This document shows positions 13,786 to 25,293 of a stretch of DNA of 64,000 nucleotides, piece by piece. Numbering within the stretch: position 1 is the stretch's first letter; every line of letters starts with the position of its first letter. The notes below the pieces were generated by a model. It ran no database searches and had not been told where the DNA came from. It saw nothing but the letters and a program-made list of their open reading frames with translations. Origin of the DNA: Oasisia sp. SBJ-2009 (Eukaryota; Annelida; Polychaeta; Sabellida; Siboglinidae); NCBI GenBank assembly GCA_964017155.1, contig OZ024857.1, positions 4,596,369 through 4,660,368 of the forward strand, read 5' to 3'. The translations under genes were made by a program, and so were the position numbers.

Positions 13786-13875
13786 CAACACACGTGTCAC
13801 CGTTCACAACGAAACCAGTCTTGCATGTGTCACACTTTCCCTCGGCTGTGCAGGCAGCACAATTGTCAGCACATG
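13786..13875 (-). CDS. Module exon M21 of the cysteine-repeat gene
   Basis: This is the shortest module exon at 90 bp, phase 1-1. It encodes CADNCAACTAEGKCDTC, then GFVVNGDTC, a short-loop form close to M15 and M17. Its acceptor TGCTTGCAG and neighbouring intron bases match those of M17. Confidence 0.82.
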
Positions 13876-14414
13876 CTGCAAGCAGACAAAAGAACATTCT
13901 GTTGTTACCAAATATGACAATGAGGCTATGGCTGAACTGTCTTCTAGGTCTACACGTGTCAGTGAACACACTAGACACAGACTGCCTGCAACTATACACA
14001 GTGTACTGTACTGTCTACATAGATTTCTGCTTTGTCTATATAAATGGCAAATAATTTCACTTCCTTCTGGTCATTAATCTAGGCTAATTAATGAATGTAT
14101 TGCTTTGTCATTTTAACAGGATGATTAGGAGAAAGCCAGATGACTTGTGCTGATGATATATGAGACAACAGTGTCCATTATATAAGAAATAATATCATAA
14201 TTATAATTTAATAATTGGTGTACATGTATACTCATAAAATTTTTATTATTGTTTGACTGTCACATCAATAACAGGACTTAATAAACTTCTTAAGATCTTC
14301 ATATTTGTTCTAAAGTACACCAGTTGTATCAACAATAACCCCAGTTACCGTCTGTATATAATACAACATGTCATCCTCACGTCTATGACACATGCATGGT
14401 GAAATGATACATAC

Positions 14415-14531
14415 CAACACACAGGTGACTGTCACTGTCAACAATGTAGCCAGCTTCACAAGAGTTGGCTGAGCAGGTGGTCTTTGCAGTGGCCTCAATG
14501 TAGGTGCAGGCAGCACAGTGGGCTGGACACT
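14415..14531 (-). CDS. Module exon M20 of the cysteine-repeat gene
   Basis: This is the longest module exon at 117 bp, phase 1-1. It encodes CPAHCAACTYIEATAKTTC, CEAGYIVDSDSHLC with six cysteines. Acceptor CTTGCCAG, donor G/GTATGT. Confidence 0.82.
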
Positions 14532-14899
14532 CTGGCAAGTAGAAGACAACAGTTTCACAAGCTGCACTCAAGAACATGGCTACTGTAGAGTGGGGTGAAT
14601 AGTGTGTGCCCTGGTGGAACAGTCACAAGGGTGGAGGTGTGACCTCACATACATGTGGGAGTGAGGGAACTGAAGGTCAAGGGGGTAATGCTAGGAAAAC
14701 ATCCTAAAGGTCGACAGGGAAAGTCTTGAGCGTGTTTCAGTTTTGATGTCTTGAAAAATGTACACTCCTTGGAATAAGTACCTTGGGGTATAAATGTGAT
14801 GTAGAGAATGTATGGAATAGAAGTACTCCAATAGAACATGTACCTCCTATGAAATATATATATATACCATCCTTTAAAATAAGTAAACTGGCATTGTTT

Positions 14900-15400
14900 A
14901 TGTATCTCTTTTATTAGAATAGTTCTTCAGGATGTTTGTCATTATAACATGTACATATTTTAATTTACACTTAATGTAGTTAATTAACTAAAATATGTCT
15001 CAGTGATTAAAATGTGTTAATGTCTAACCCAATTTTAAGAACTTGGCAATCAATATAAAACTCTAATTTGTGTATAAAGACCAACACGTCATAATTAAAC
15101 AAGATTACTATACTATTAAAAGTGAACATTTTAATGTTCAATAGTCATAGTAGGTATCAAACAAAATATGAGGAGCTTGAAATTAATAAATATCCATTAT
15201 TTAATTAACATATAATTTGGTTATTAATTACTAACTTGTTCTGTCTATAGAAATGATACATACTGACTGCCAAGCTCATCAGCTATCACTTGATATGTTA
15301 TGCACTAAGACAACTAAAACTTAATTCATTTAACAAAAATTTACAAATTTTCACTAATTAATTAGTTATGTATTTTGTCTATGACAATCAGTTTAACAGG
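14900..15400. other. Intron between M19 and M20, nothing recognised
   Basis: AT-rich, no exon-like frame, no clear repeat. Confidence 0.4.
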
Positions 15401-15636
15401 CTAATTTGTATAACGCCATATATGGAGAGAGTAGAAGTGGACAGACTGTCAGTAGGGGCAGTGACAACAAACCATAGAGCCGGAGCAAAGGAAACAATCA
15501 CAGTCAGGATAGGAGGACAACATGAAGAGGTGTGAGAGAGTTGTGCCATGTCATACGGCACCATCTGGACAACACTGACAAAGTAACACATATGTGTCCC
15601 CCCCCCTCTGTCTATGGCACTGAATGTCATACTCAC

Positions 15637-15747
15637 TGAAGCAGGTCAACTTGGCAGTAGAATATGTGTATCCAGACATACAACCTGCCGCCTTGCATGT
15701 GACCTTGTTGTTGGTGTAATCACAGTCCTTGCAGCCAGGTGGACAAG
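15637..15747 (-). CDS. Module exon M19 of the cysteine-repeat gene
   Basis: This 111-bp, phase 1-1 exon encodes CPPGCKDCDYTNNKVTC, CMSGYTYSTAKLTC. Six cysteines, acceptor ATGTTGCAG, donor A/GTGAGT. Confidence 0.82.
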
Positions 15748-15950
15748 CTGCAACATGCCAGTGAGGACCACTGTACACTGAACATGCACATATGCACATA
15801 CACATTCACACACCGCAGTGGTATAGCTCAATCACAGGGTGAGAGACTTTACAATCACCGGCTCTTAACATGCTAAAAAAATACAGCAACATCAATTCCT
15901 TATTTTGTATATCATTCTAGCTTATTTATCATCTTGCTGTCACTGTATAC

Positions 15951-17222
15951 CAGAGCCGTAATGTAACGAAGTACTTTTACTTCGTTACTTTACTTAAGTA
16001 GAAAAGTTTACTTTTCTTGAGTAACGAAGTACATTTTTGGGGAAGTACTTTTACTTGTAACGAAGTACAAATGTGAGTACTTTTTCTAAATGTAATGAAG
16101 TACTCATAATTTCTTTATTAAATTTGCGAAGCTCCTAAAAAGTTCTGCGAATGATCTGTGTCAGAATCACGTGCGGCACTGTTTGCCGTCATCGTAGATT
16201 TATTTTAGACAGAGACAGACGTGTTAAATATCCCGGACTGGCCGGATTTCTTTTGTTACGTGATGAATTCGGTGAGATAATTGCAATCTTAAGGTCTGGC
16301 GCTGAGCCTGAATTAGGTGTCAGCAGGACCACAGCCGGCTATGCCGGTTGCCCCGACTGGGCCGCTCAGAAAACAATAGCCAAGAATTATTTAACTCCTT
16401 GTTTTGACCAGACAACTAAAAACAGCTGCCTTACTATCTTCTTGTGTCTTGCCTGTTGTTGACACAGTTTGTTAACTTTACATGATCCTTGTGAATGTCA
16501 CATGCTAGTTGTATATCGAGAGTTCCCCATTATCGCCCACCGCAAATCTGCCGATCTTTATCATCTGTAGGCTTATATATCTGTAATATAGATCAGTGTG
16601 TATAACTTAGTGAAATCAGTTTCTATACATATTTACATTAGTCTTTTGAAATAAATGTTGCAATTACACATGAAGGTATAATTATAATGAAAGGAATGTT
16701 GTAACCACATGGTCTAGACCTTCGTCAAATATCACAAATGAAAAAAATTCTTCACACGTCCAAGATGACAACAATGTTAACAACCCTATAATAACGTGTA
16801 TATCTTCTACTTATTAATACGATGGTTGCTGTAGTCGTGTTAGTAATCAAACATGATGTAGGCTATTTACAGCCTGTGTGTAGTGCTGTTTGCACTGTGA
16901 TACTTATATTTCACACTGTTAAAACATTTATCTATTATGCAGCGAATAAAATATTACTAAAGAAAATTATATCAGCTTGGTATATATGCTAAATGATATT
17001 GTGAATATTTTGTTTTATTCACATTGGTTGGCTGCATCGGTCATTTTAGATCATTACAGAAGAAAAGTACTTTTGTATTTACTTCAAGTACAAGTTTTTA
17101 CTTTTTACTTGTACTTCAAGTACATTTTTATAGCAGTACTTTTACTTTTACTTGAGTAGCTTTTTCTAGAGTTACTTTTACTTTTACTCAAGTACAAAAT
17201 AAATGTACTTGTTACAGCTCTG
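15951..17222. mobile_element. Non-autonomous hAT-type DNA transposon with 8-bp target duplication
   Basis: The left end CAGAGCCGTAATGTAACGAA and the right end (read inverted) CAGAGCTGTAACAAGTACAT form imperfect TIRs continuing into subterminal repeats of AAGTACTTTTACTT. The flanks CTGTATAC (15943-15950) and CTGTATAC (17223-17230) are a perfect 8-bp duplication, diagnostic of hAT. The 1,272-bp interior has one 103-codon frame and no recognisable transposase. Confidence 0.85.
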
Positions 17223-17555
17223 CTGTATACCAAATGTTTGTCAGGTTTTAAGAAAGAGGTGATTTATGGGAAGAATTCAGCCATGCTGCATTTGCTGCAC
17301 AAAGAGTAACAATACCAGCATTCTCCATCACTCTCATGTAAACACAGCTGAGTGAACTGAGGCACAAGCTTCTAAATGGCAGTAAGAGGTTTTTAACTTG
17401 GCAGTCCCTGAATTGAGAATCTATACATTTGAACTGCATGCTACCTGTCTACCCCATTGTACTACCTGTCTACCCCATGGTTCTACCTGTCTACCCCATA
17501 GTTAGATACACCTTGTGAAGATTGTAGAAAGCTTAAGTGAAGTGACGGGACTCAC

Positions 17556-17663
17556 CAATACATTTCTTGGTTGGAATCTGAGTGTAGCCTTCAGCTAAAC
17601 AACCATCAGTACAGGTGGTAGTTGTGTCATCAGTGGTACATGTCTGACATCCAGTGGGACACG
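17556..17663 (-). CDS. Module exon M18 of the cysteine-repeat gene
   Basis: This 108-bp, phase 1-1 exon encodes CPTGCQTCTTDDTTTTC, CLAEGYTQIPTKKC with six cysteines. The loop is Thr-rich. The acceptor TTGTCTGCAG is directly continuous with a 54-55 bp minisatellite that repeats the same acceptor sequence. Confidence 0.8.
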
Positions 17664-18275
17664 CTGCAGACAACAAACACCAGTTACACAATGTCACCTC
17701 TCATAGAACACTCCCCTACTGCACACAACAAACACCAGTTACACAATGTCACTTCTCATAGAACACTCCCCTACTGCAGACAACAAACACCAGTTACACA
17801 ATGTCACTTCTCATAGAACACTCCCCTACGGCACACAACAAAACCAGTTACACAATGTCACTTCTCATAGAACACTCCCCTACTGCACACAACAAACACC
17901 AGTTACACAATGTCACCTCTCATAGAACACTCCCCTACTGCACACAACAACACCAGTTACACAATGTCACTTCTCATAGAACACTCCCCTACTGCACACA
18001 ACAACACCAGTTACACAATGTCACTTCTCATAGAACACTACCCTACTGCAGGCAACAACACCAGTTACACAATGTCACTTCTCATAGAACACTCCACTAC
18101 TGCAGACAACAACACCAGTTACACAATGTCACTTCTCATAGAACACTCCCCTACTGCAGACAACAACACCAGTTACATAATGTCACTTCTCATAGAACAC
18201 TTCCCTACTACAGACAACAACACCAGTTACAGAATGTCACTTCTCATAGAACACTCCCCTACTGCAGACAACATA
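17664..18275. repeat. Minisatellite, 54-55 bp unit, about 11 copies, abutting the M18 acceptor
   Basis: Successive CAGTTACACA landmarks are at 17681, 17736, 17791, 17845, 17900 and 17954. In sense orientation most units contain TTGTTGTCTGCAG or TTGTTGTGTGCAG, resembling the true acceptor at 17664. Open frames seen here are repeat artefacts. Confidence 0.92.
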
Positions 18276-18279
18276 ACTA

Positions 18280-18915
18280 CTGTAGTTACACCCATAAATC
18301 TACCAACAATCTAACTTTTTCTCACAAATCCCAACATTCCTCAGTGTCATTTGTTGAGGTCTAGAACAGGCAGTGAACAAAATTACACACGTTGTGTACG
18401 TGTTGTCTACCTACATATAATGGGTATCTTTGCACTAACTTACTTATACTGAGATTATGTTGAAATGACAGTTGTATCCAGGAAGAGTGATTGTGATAAT
18501 ATTCCTAACTATCTGACTTCACCCTAGCAAGCAGTGGTGTGACCAGTTGCTTCAGCCATATGTAGAACTGCAATTGCAGATTAAAAATTAATATCACCAT
18601 AAAGATATTAATTTTACCAACAAATATACTATTACATGTACTACCAGAATGGTTTACTTTTTAACTTGTCTGAACATCACAAATTCATTATTTCGATATA
18701 TAGCCATGTTTGTATTACAGTATATAGGCTCTTGATCATGTATACATCTAGCAATATATTTGTAGACAAGATTGTTATTTTTCAGATTATATCTAACCAA
18801 AATGTTTTCCTCCAGTGGTGATGTCACCATTGGTGGCTAGGTCTACAAATATACTGCAGAATAAGTACAGAGAAATGGTAATAAAAGGGACCTTAAACAG
18901 TATTTGAATAGTAGC
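18280..18915. other. Intronic sequence, nothing recognised
   Basis: AT-rich spacer between the minisatellite and the M17 block; no supported feature. Confidence 0.4.
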
Positions 18916-19006
18916 ACAGTTTTTGTGGAGTATATGTAATTAATACTTGGAGTAAGAAATGTTAATGTCACTTAGGTTGAAAGTAAAGGATCAAAACAGC
19001 ACTGAC

Positions 19007-19102
19007 CAAGGCACACAATCTTGGTACTCTTCGCAATATAACCAGACTTGCACTTGTCACACTTTCCATCAGCTGAGCAGGTATCACAATTGGTAGGACA
19101 TG
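19007..19102 (-). CDS. Module exon M17 of the cysteine-repeat gene
   Basis: This 96-bp, phase 1-1 exon encodes CPTNCDTCSADGKCDKC, then GYIAKSTKIVC. It is paralogous to M15 including intron sequence. A 291-bp element is present in its upstream intron but absent from the M15 copy. Confidence 0.82.
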
Positions 19103-19357
19103 CTGCAAGCAGACAAAAGAACATTTTATTGTTATCACCGAAGACAATATGGGTAAGGTTTGAACATCTTTTATACCCTGTTGATGTTTAAAAGCAGAAC
19201 TATGAGCTTGTTTGCAATATAAACTAAACAAAAGTGGTTGCTTGCAAAGGCCATATAGTAATAGTTTTAATGGGAATTAAATAATTTATCAATGTATGAT
19301 ATAAACACAATTATCAAATTAAAACATTAGTACAAGTGGACTGATTGTTCCTCCCCC

Positions 19358-19648
19358 CAGGGCTTTATGCAGGACCAAATTATTGCCAGTCACACATGTT
19401 TTGGTGGATACATGGATGTCAACTGTTTTCAAACTTTAAATGTGTCTGATGACTTAAAATAAACACACATGTGACACCATTTACACTCACTTTTGAGGCA
19501 TAACTGACAATATCTGGGGTTTTGGAAGATCTTTTCTGCTCCTTCATTTTTTTACCTGTCCCACCAAATATGGGGGATATTTCTACCCGTCCAGAACAGG
19601 TTTTACCCGTCCATATGACGGGTGGACGGGTCTCTGCATAAAGCTATG
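19358..19648. mobile_element. Short hAT-like MITE with CAGGGCTTTATGCA-type ends
   Basis: The left end CAGGGCTTTATGCAGGACC pairs imperfectly with the right end, which reads CATAGCTTTATGCAGAGACC when inverted. It is 291 bp. The paralogous intron of M15 at 23085-23110 lacks it and reads straight through GTTCCTCCCCACCCACC, giving an empty site. A CTCCCC-type duplication flanks it. Confidence 0.7.
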
Positions 19649-19699
19649 CTCCCCACCCACCCTCCTGTGGCACAGACAACCTCTATCACCTCACAGTTG

Positions 19700-20780
19700 A
19701 CACAGTTGAATGCATACGTCAAAGACAGAGTGCAACAAATAAGAGTCACAGACATATTGTATACATAGTGTTTCCCCTGCTATATGATGAGCAATGTGGG
19801 CCATCTAACTGTTTTTCTAAGCCCCGTCGCCCAAAATGTACTGAAAGTGCCACATTATAGCTATTTCTTACTGTAAATAGTTGCTGCTGCCATGTAGCTA
19901 AGCATTCGTTTTTTTCCTCTATATATAACAGGGAATAGTTTAAAACACTGTTCAGAATGCACCATTTTGAAAGTACCGGGGAGTTTTTTAAATAGTTCTG
20001 CGGGACCATGCCCCTGGACCCACAGTCTTCCAAGCTTGCTCAGCCCATCCTGCCACCTCACCCATGGTTTTACTCAGGGTAAACACTGCAGACATACTGT
20101 AAATTTCCTAGAACCCTAATTCTGACTCAATGGAGTTTTTGGGTCTATCATGAACTTCATCGGTGTCATTGTGAGTTACTTTGAGTTGTGATTAGAGAGC
20201 CACATGACAGTGATTACAACTTTCCCATGATTCCCTTGTAGCCAGCTACTGTCATGTGACAACCACCAACAACATGACCTGACAGCAGCTGCTGAAGGAA
20301 AGGCCTGGCAGCAGAATCTGGATCCTTAGGCATATCTGTATGTACAACATGTCACATCTGACTGAGCTGGTTGTTGTTTGATTAAATATGTGTTAACATT
20401 ACTCTCTTTAGTACATAAAAACAACGCTTATTTCCAACAAACTTATCGAGAATGTGACCCCTGCATAACTAAATTTGTCCATTGGTGAAGTTGAGCTGCC
20501 TTTTATATTTCACGCATTACCAGTTAAGTAAAACATATAAACAACAACTGGATACAATTCAAAGCTAACAGAAAGCTAGCAGAGCAAAAAGTTCTACAAC
20601 TGACTATTTAATACTAGCCATGTATAAAGCATCTAGATTTAATGAAAATAACTGTTAAAAAATCAAAGATATAAAACATCCAAATGGGAACATTAAGCAC
20701 TTGGCATTATTTATCATAACCAACTCCATCTAATCAGAAATGCTCTGTAGGGAATTGGAGGAATGATTACACTCAACTTC
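19700..20780. other. Intronic sequence between M17 and M16, nothing recognised
   Basis: The part to 19760 matches the M15 intron. The rest (19760-20780) contains no frame or repeat that I can support. Confidence 0.4.
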
Positions 20781-20889
20781 ACCAGGTATTACCTGACGCC
20801 ACCACAAAAACATGTTATGTAATATGGACCCCTGCTTGCATATTTCAATGATAAACTGAATAGCTTCAGATGTTCTGAATGGGCCTTAC

Positions 20890-21000
20890 CAATGCATGCG
20901 TTTTCAGCGTTCAGCACGAAATCAGTCTTGCATTCACTGCATGTGAGTGTGGTGTCTGTGGTGGCTTTGTAGGAACATGTTTTGCAATTGCTCGGACACT
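20890..21000 (-). CDS. Module exon M16 of the cysteine-repeat gene
   Basis: This 111-bp, phase 1-1 exon encodes CPSNCKTCSYKATTDTTLTC, CKTDFVLNAENAC. Six cysteines, donor G/GTAAGG, acceptor CTTTTCAG. Confidence 0.82.
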
Positions 21001-21224
21001 CTGAAAAGTGCAGAGATGACACAAGAGATCAGAATATGAAACGGAAATAGTGTCATCGTGACACATGGGTAGCTCTAGTAGTCATCAGTTATGATGCTTC
21101 ACCTGGATACCTGTATCATAACTGAAAGCAACAAGAACCTGGTAAAACAAGTGGGAAGATTGATATGGAGATGGATGCATTTGGAGCGTACAAGACAAGT
21201 GGAGGTAAGTGGGGCACTGAATAC

Positions 21225-21430
21225 AGAGAGAGAGACATGGAGAGAGAGAGATAGAGAGAGAGGGAAGGAGAGACAGGGATAGAGACAGAGAGACAGAGAC
21301 AGACAGAGGGTGAGAGAGACAGGGAGAGAGAGAGACAAAGAGAATGACAAGGAGAGAGAAAGAGGGAGAAAGAGAGAGAGAGAAAGAGAGACAGAGAGTG
21401 AGAGAGAGAGAAAGAGAGACAGGGAGAGCC
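21225..21430. repeat. GA-rich simple repeat (CT-rich on the sense strand)
   Basis: A tract of GAGAGA, GACAGA and GGGAGA units without a fixed period, running into the 80-bp minisatellite. Confidence 0.9.
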
Positions 21431-22012
21431 GACATATCAGCAGTCTGGCTGCAGAAGATGGAACTTGCAAACAAAATGGAAGAAGGTGGAGCATTGTGTG
21501 GAGAAAATTGGGGCATCAACAGAATGTGGATTGATAAAAAGCATATACAAGGCAAATGGAGGAAGGTGGAGAGAGCTGAGACATCAACAGGTCTGGATGG
21601 AGAAGATGGAGCATACAAGACAAGTGGAGGAAGATGGAGCATTGCATGGAGAGAGCTGAGACATCAACAGGTCTGGATGGAGAAGATGGAGCATGCAAGA
21701 CAAGTGGAGGAAGGTGGAGCATTGCATGGAGAGAGCTGATACATCAACAGGTCTGGGTGGAGAAGATGGAGCATACAAGATAAGTGGAGGAAGATGGAGC
21801 ACTGCATGGAGAGAGCTGAGACATCAACAGGTCTGGATGGAGAAGATGGAGCCTGTAAGACAAGTGGAGGAAGGTGGAGCACTGCATGGAAAGAGCCGAG
21901 ACATCAACAGGTCTGGGTGGAGAAGATGGAGCATGCAAGACAAGTGGAGGAAGGTGGAGCACTGCATGGAGAGAGCTGAGACATCAACAGGTCTGGATGG
22001 AGAAGATGGAGC
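21430..22012. repeat. Minisatellite, 80-bp unit, about 7 copies (array 1)
   Basis: Unit landmarks ACATCAACAGGTCTGG recur every 80 bp (21661, 21741, 21821, 21901, 21981). Because 80 is not a multiple of three, the open frames shift from unit to unit and are not genes. The same unit forms array 2 at 23770-24640. Confidence 0.92.
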
Positions 22013-22730
22013 CAACCACATTTCAGTTGTCCCTAGAGTGGAGGACTGGAGGTGGAGTGGAGGGAATAGTTTGACTGAATTAGAAGACTGGGTGAAGGCT
22101 GTCACTTATGCATGACACTGATGACTAATTATGATAATAAATAATAATAAATTTACGATAAGCACTGTGTCCAGTAGGTTGTTCAGGGTGTCATATAATG
22201 ATAACTTCACACATATTTAAAATCAATGAGACATCTGTATCATGCATATCATATGATATTTGACAAGCTAGTGAACACTGCTATAAGAAATGACAATACA
22301 CAGATGGCAATGTGAATACGATTAAAGAAGATTGTTATCCAGAGCCATGTCTGAATGTTACGGGTCATTTAAGACTGATCATATGTAACTAAAGCATTAT
22401 ATAGCATGGTATCCAGTCACTGACACTGCTTACTGCCCTTTGTACATATATCCCAAAGCGAGATGTATTCAATCAAACAGCATCTCACTTCAGAAACACA
22501 GCTGAGTGAACTGAGGCAATGTGGAGTGAAAACAATTACACAAGCTTCTAAACGGCAGCAAGGTTTTCCACTTGGCAGTCCCTGAATTGAGAATCTGGAC
22601 ATTTGAACAGAATGTTACCTGTCTACCCCATGGATAGGTACAGTATTTGTGGAGTAATTGTAATTAACACATGGAGTAAGAAATGTTAATGTCATTTAGG
22701 TTGGAAGTAAACGAACAAAGCAGTACTGAC

Positions 22731-22826
22731 CAAGACACACAGACTTGTCACTCTTCACAATAAAACCAGACTTGCACGTGTCACACTTTCCCGCGGCTGA
22801 GCAGGCAGCACAATTGGAAGCACATT
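22731..22826 (-). CDS. Module exon M15 of the cysteine-repeat gene
   Basis: This 96-bp, phase 1-1 exon encodes CASNCAACSAAGKCDTC, then GFIVKSDKSVC. It is a short-loop module paralogous to M17 and M21. Its intron flanks (22640-23270) align with those of M17 (18915-19740). Confidence 0.82.
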
Positions 22827-23769
22827 CTGAAAGCAGACAATTTTTTTTTTATTGTTATCTTCTAAGACAATATGGGTAAGGTTTAAACATCTTTTATACT
22901 TTGATGCTTAAAAGCAGAACCATGAGCTTGTTTGCAATATAAACTAAACAAACGTAGCTGCTGCTAAAGGTCATTTAGTAATAGTTTTAATAGGAATTAA
23001 ATCATATATCAAGCTATGATATCTACATATGCAGACATATTCATTGCAATAACATATAAATACAATTAAAACATTAGTAAAAGTGGATTGATTGTTCCTC
23101 CCCACCCACCCTCCTGTGGCACAGACAACCTCTAACACCTCACAGTTGACACAGTTTAATGCATACGTTAAAGACAGAGTGCAGCAAGTAAGAGTCACAG
23201 ATGAGACCACAGTGGTCAAAGACACTCTGCCCTGGTGTTTGTTGTACTCCAACTACACTGGTCACCGTTGGCGCATGCTAGAAACATGTTTCTTTCTATC
23301 AGCATGTAATCTCAACCTAATGTCCTAACAACTGGTTATGACATGGCATCACCCATTAGGTAAGACATACATCATAAGTACATTTAGTTAAACTTTAATG
23401 AAAAATGTAATTAACCAAAACATTCTGATGGGAAGTATGGTGTGTTACTTTCACGAATCTTTGATGTCTTTTAAAGAGCTTTTAGTGTCCTTTTGATGTC
23501 ATCATCACCATTGCACTGCTAACCCTCCATCTACATGTCACAACCACAAACAATGTCACATGGTGTCTGACAGGTGGCAGCCCAATGGTGATGAAGGTAT
23601 CCCGTAGACACTGGAAGCTACATAAGAGACACCTAGGATTACGACAGGAAAAACCATTCTACCAATTATTAATGGGAAGTATGTTTCTGCAAAATACACA
23701 AAAATATACATACAAAACATTCCACGATTAACTGAGGAGTGAGGAGAGGTACCTAAAACTAGCTGTGTC

Positions 23770-24640
23770 TAAAGCAAGTCTGGGTGGAGAAGATGGAGCA
23801 TGCAAGACAAGTGGAGGAAAGTGGAGCACTGCATGGAGAGAGCCGAGACATCAACAGGTCTGGGTGGAGAAGATGGAGCATGCAAGACAAATGGAGGAAG
23901 GTGGAGCACTGCACGGAGAGAGCTGAGACATCAACAGTCTGGATGGAGAAGGTGGAGCATGCAAGACAAGTGGAGGAAGATGGAGCACTGCATGGAGAGA
24001 GCTGAGACATCAACAGGTCTGGGTGGAGAAGATGGAGCATGCAAGACAAGTGGAGGAAGATGGAGCACTGCATGGAGAGAGCTGAGACATCAACAGGTCT
24101 GGGTGGAGAAGGTGGAGCATGCAAGACAAGTGGAGGAAGATGGAGCACTGCATGGAGAGAGCTGAGACATCAACAGGTCTGGGTGGAGAAGATGGAGCAT
24201 GCAAGACAAGTGGAGGAAGATGGAGCACTGCATGGAGAGAGCTGAGACATCAACAGGTCTGGGTGGAGAAGATGGAGCATGCATGACAAGTGGAGGAAGA
24301 TGGAGCACTGCATGGAGAGAGCTGAGACATCAACAGGTCTGGGTGGAGAAGATGGAGCATGCAAGACAAGTGGAGGAAGGTGGAGCACTGCATGGAGAGA
24401 GCTGATATATCAACAGGACTGGGTGGAGAAGATGGAGCATGTTAGACAAGTGGAGGTAGGTGGAGCACTGCATGGAGAGAGCTGAGACATCAACAGGTCT
24501 GGATGGAGAAGATGGAGCATGCAAGACAAGTGGAGGAAGGTGGAGCACTGCATGGAGAGAGCTGAGACATCAACAGGTCTGGGTAGAGAAGGTGGACACT
24601 GTGCTATGACAACTTAGACATCAACAGAGGCTGGATGGAG
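23770..24640. repeat. Minisatellite, 80-bp unit, about 11 copies (array 2)
   Basis: Same 80-bp unit as 21430-22012, here in the intron between M14 and M15. Most units are almost identical, with single-base differences such as GGTGG against GATGG. Confidence 0.92.
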
Positions 24641-25140
24641 AAGATGGAACATGCAAGACAAGTGTGTGCTGTAGTTACGCATGACACTGTTAACTGGCTT
24701 CTTGTCTAATGTTATGAACTGATTATATTGCGCCCCATTAAATTACTTGTGAGTGTGATAAGATCTATATATTAGACAAAGAGAACACTAAGGAGGAACA
24801 ATAATTATATACCTGTACTAATCATTTCTACCACATGACATTTAACAAGCTAAGGAAGACTGCCAAAATAAACAACACTATCCAGATGGCAATATGAATA
24901 AGATGAGATTTGTTATCCAGGGCCATTATTTTAATGTTTTGGTTCATATGCCATGTTGAATGGTAAGATTATTATTAATCTACATAACAACACTATTATC
25001 TTAAAAATTGTGTTTCAAAGAAAAACATCTGCATGCAATGTTATTCTTTCCAGTTTTTAACTGATACTGCATTATATAATTTTACAATGAAAAGCTCTGA
25101 CTTTATATTTATAATTATGTCAAATGAATGATAGACTCAC

Positions 25141-25251
25141 CATCACAATTAAAGTTGTGTGGGTTGAGGACGTATCCATCTTGACACTGCTGATCAAAAC
25201 ACTTGGTGGAGCCGCCCACATCAGCACACATCTTGCAGTTGTCAGGACACT
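25141..25251 (-). CDS. Module exon M14 of the cysteine-repeat gene
   Basis: This 111-bp, phase 1-1 exon encodes CPDNCKMCADVGGSTKC, CQDGYVLNPHNFNC. Six cysteines. Acceptor GTTCACAG, donor G/GTGAGT. The 48-bp minisatellite of 2.56 kb starts about 40 bases upstream of the acceptor. Confidence 0.82.
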
Positions 25252-25293
25252 CTGTGAACACAGCACATACATCACTGCACAAGCAGCTGCCAC

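Noticed and set aside
17664..18275. Regularly spaced repeats as a CRISPR array
   Set aside because: Units are contiguous with no unique spacers and lie in a eukaryotic intron; it is a minisatellite.
21085..24548. Families of 60-130 codon frames in both strands
   Set aside because: Frame-shifting copies of the 80-bp minisatellite and GA-rich tract.
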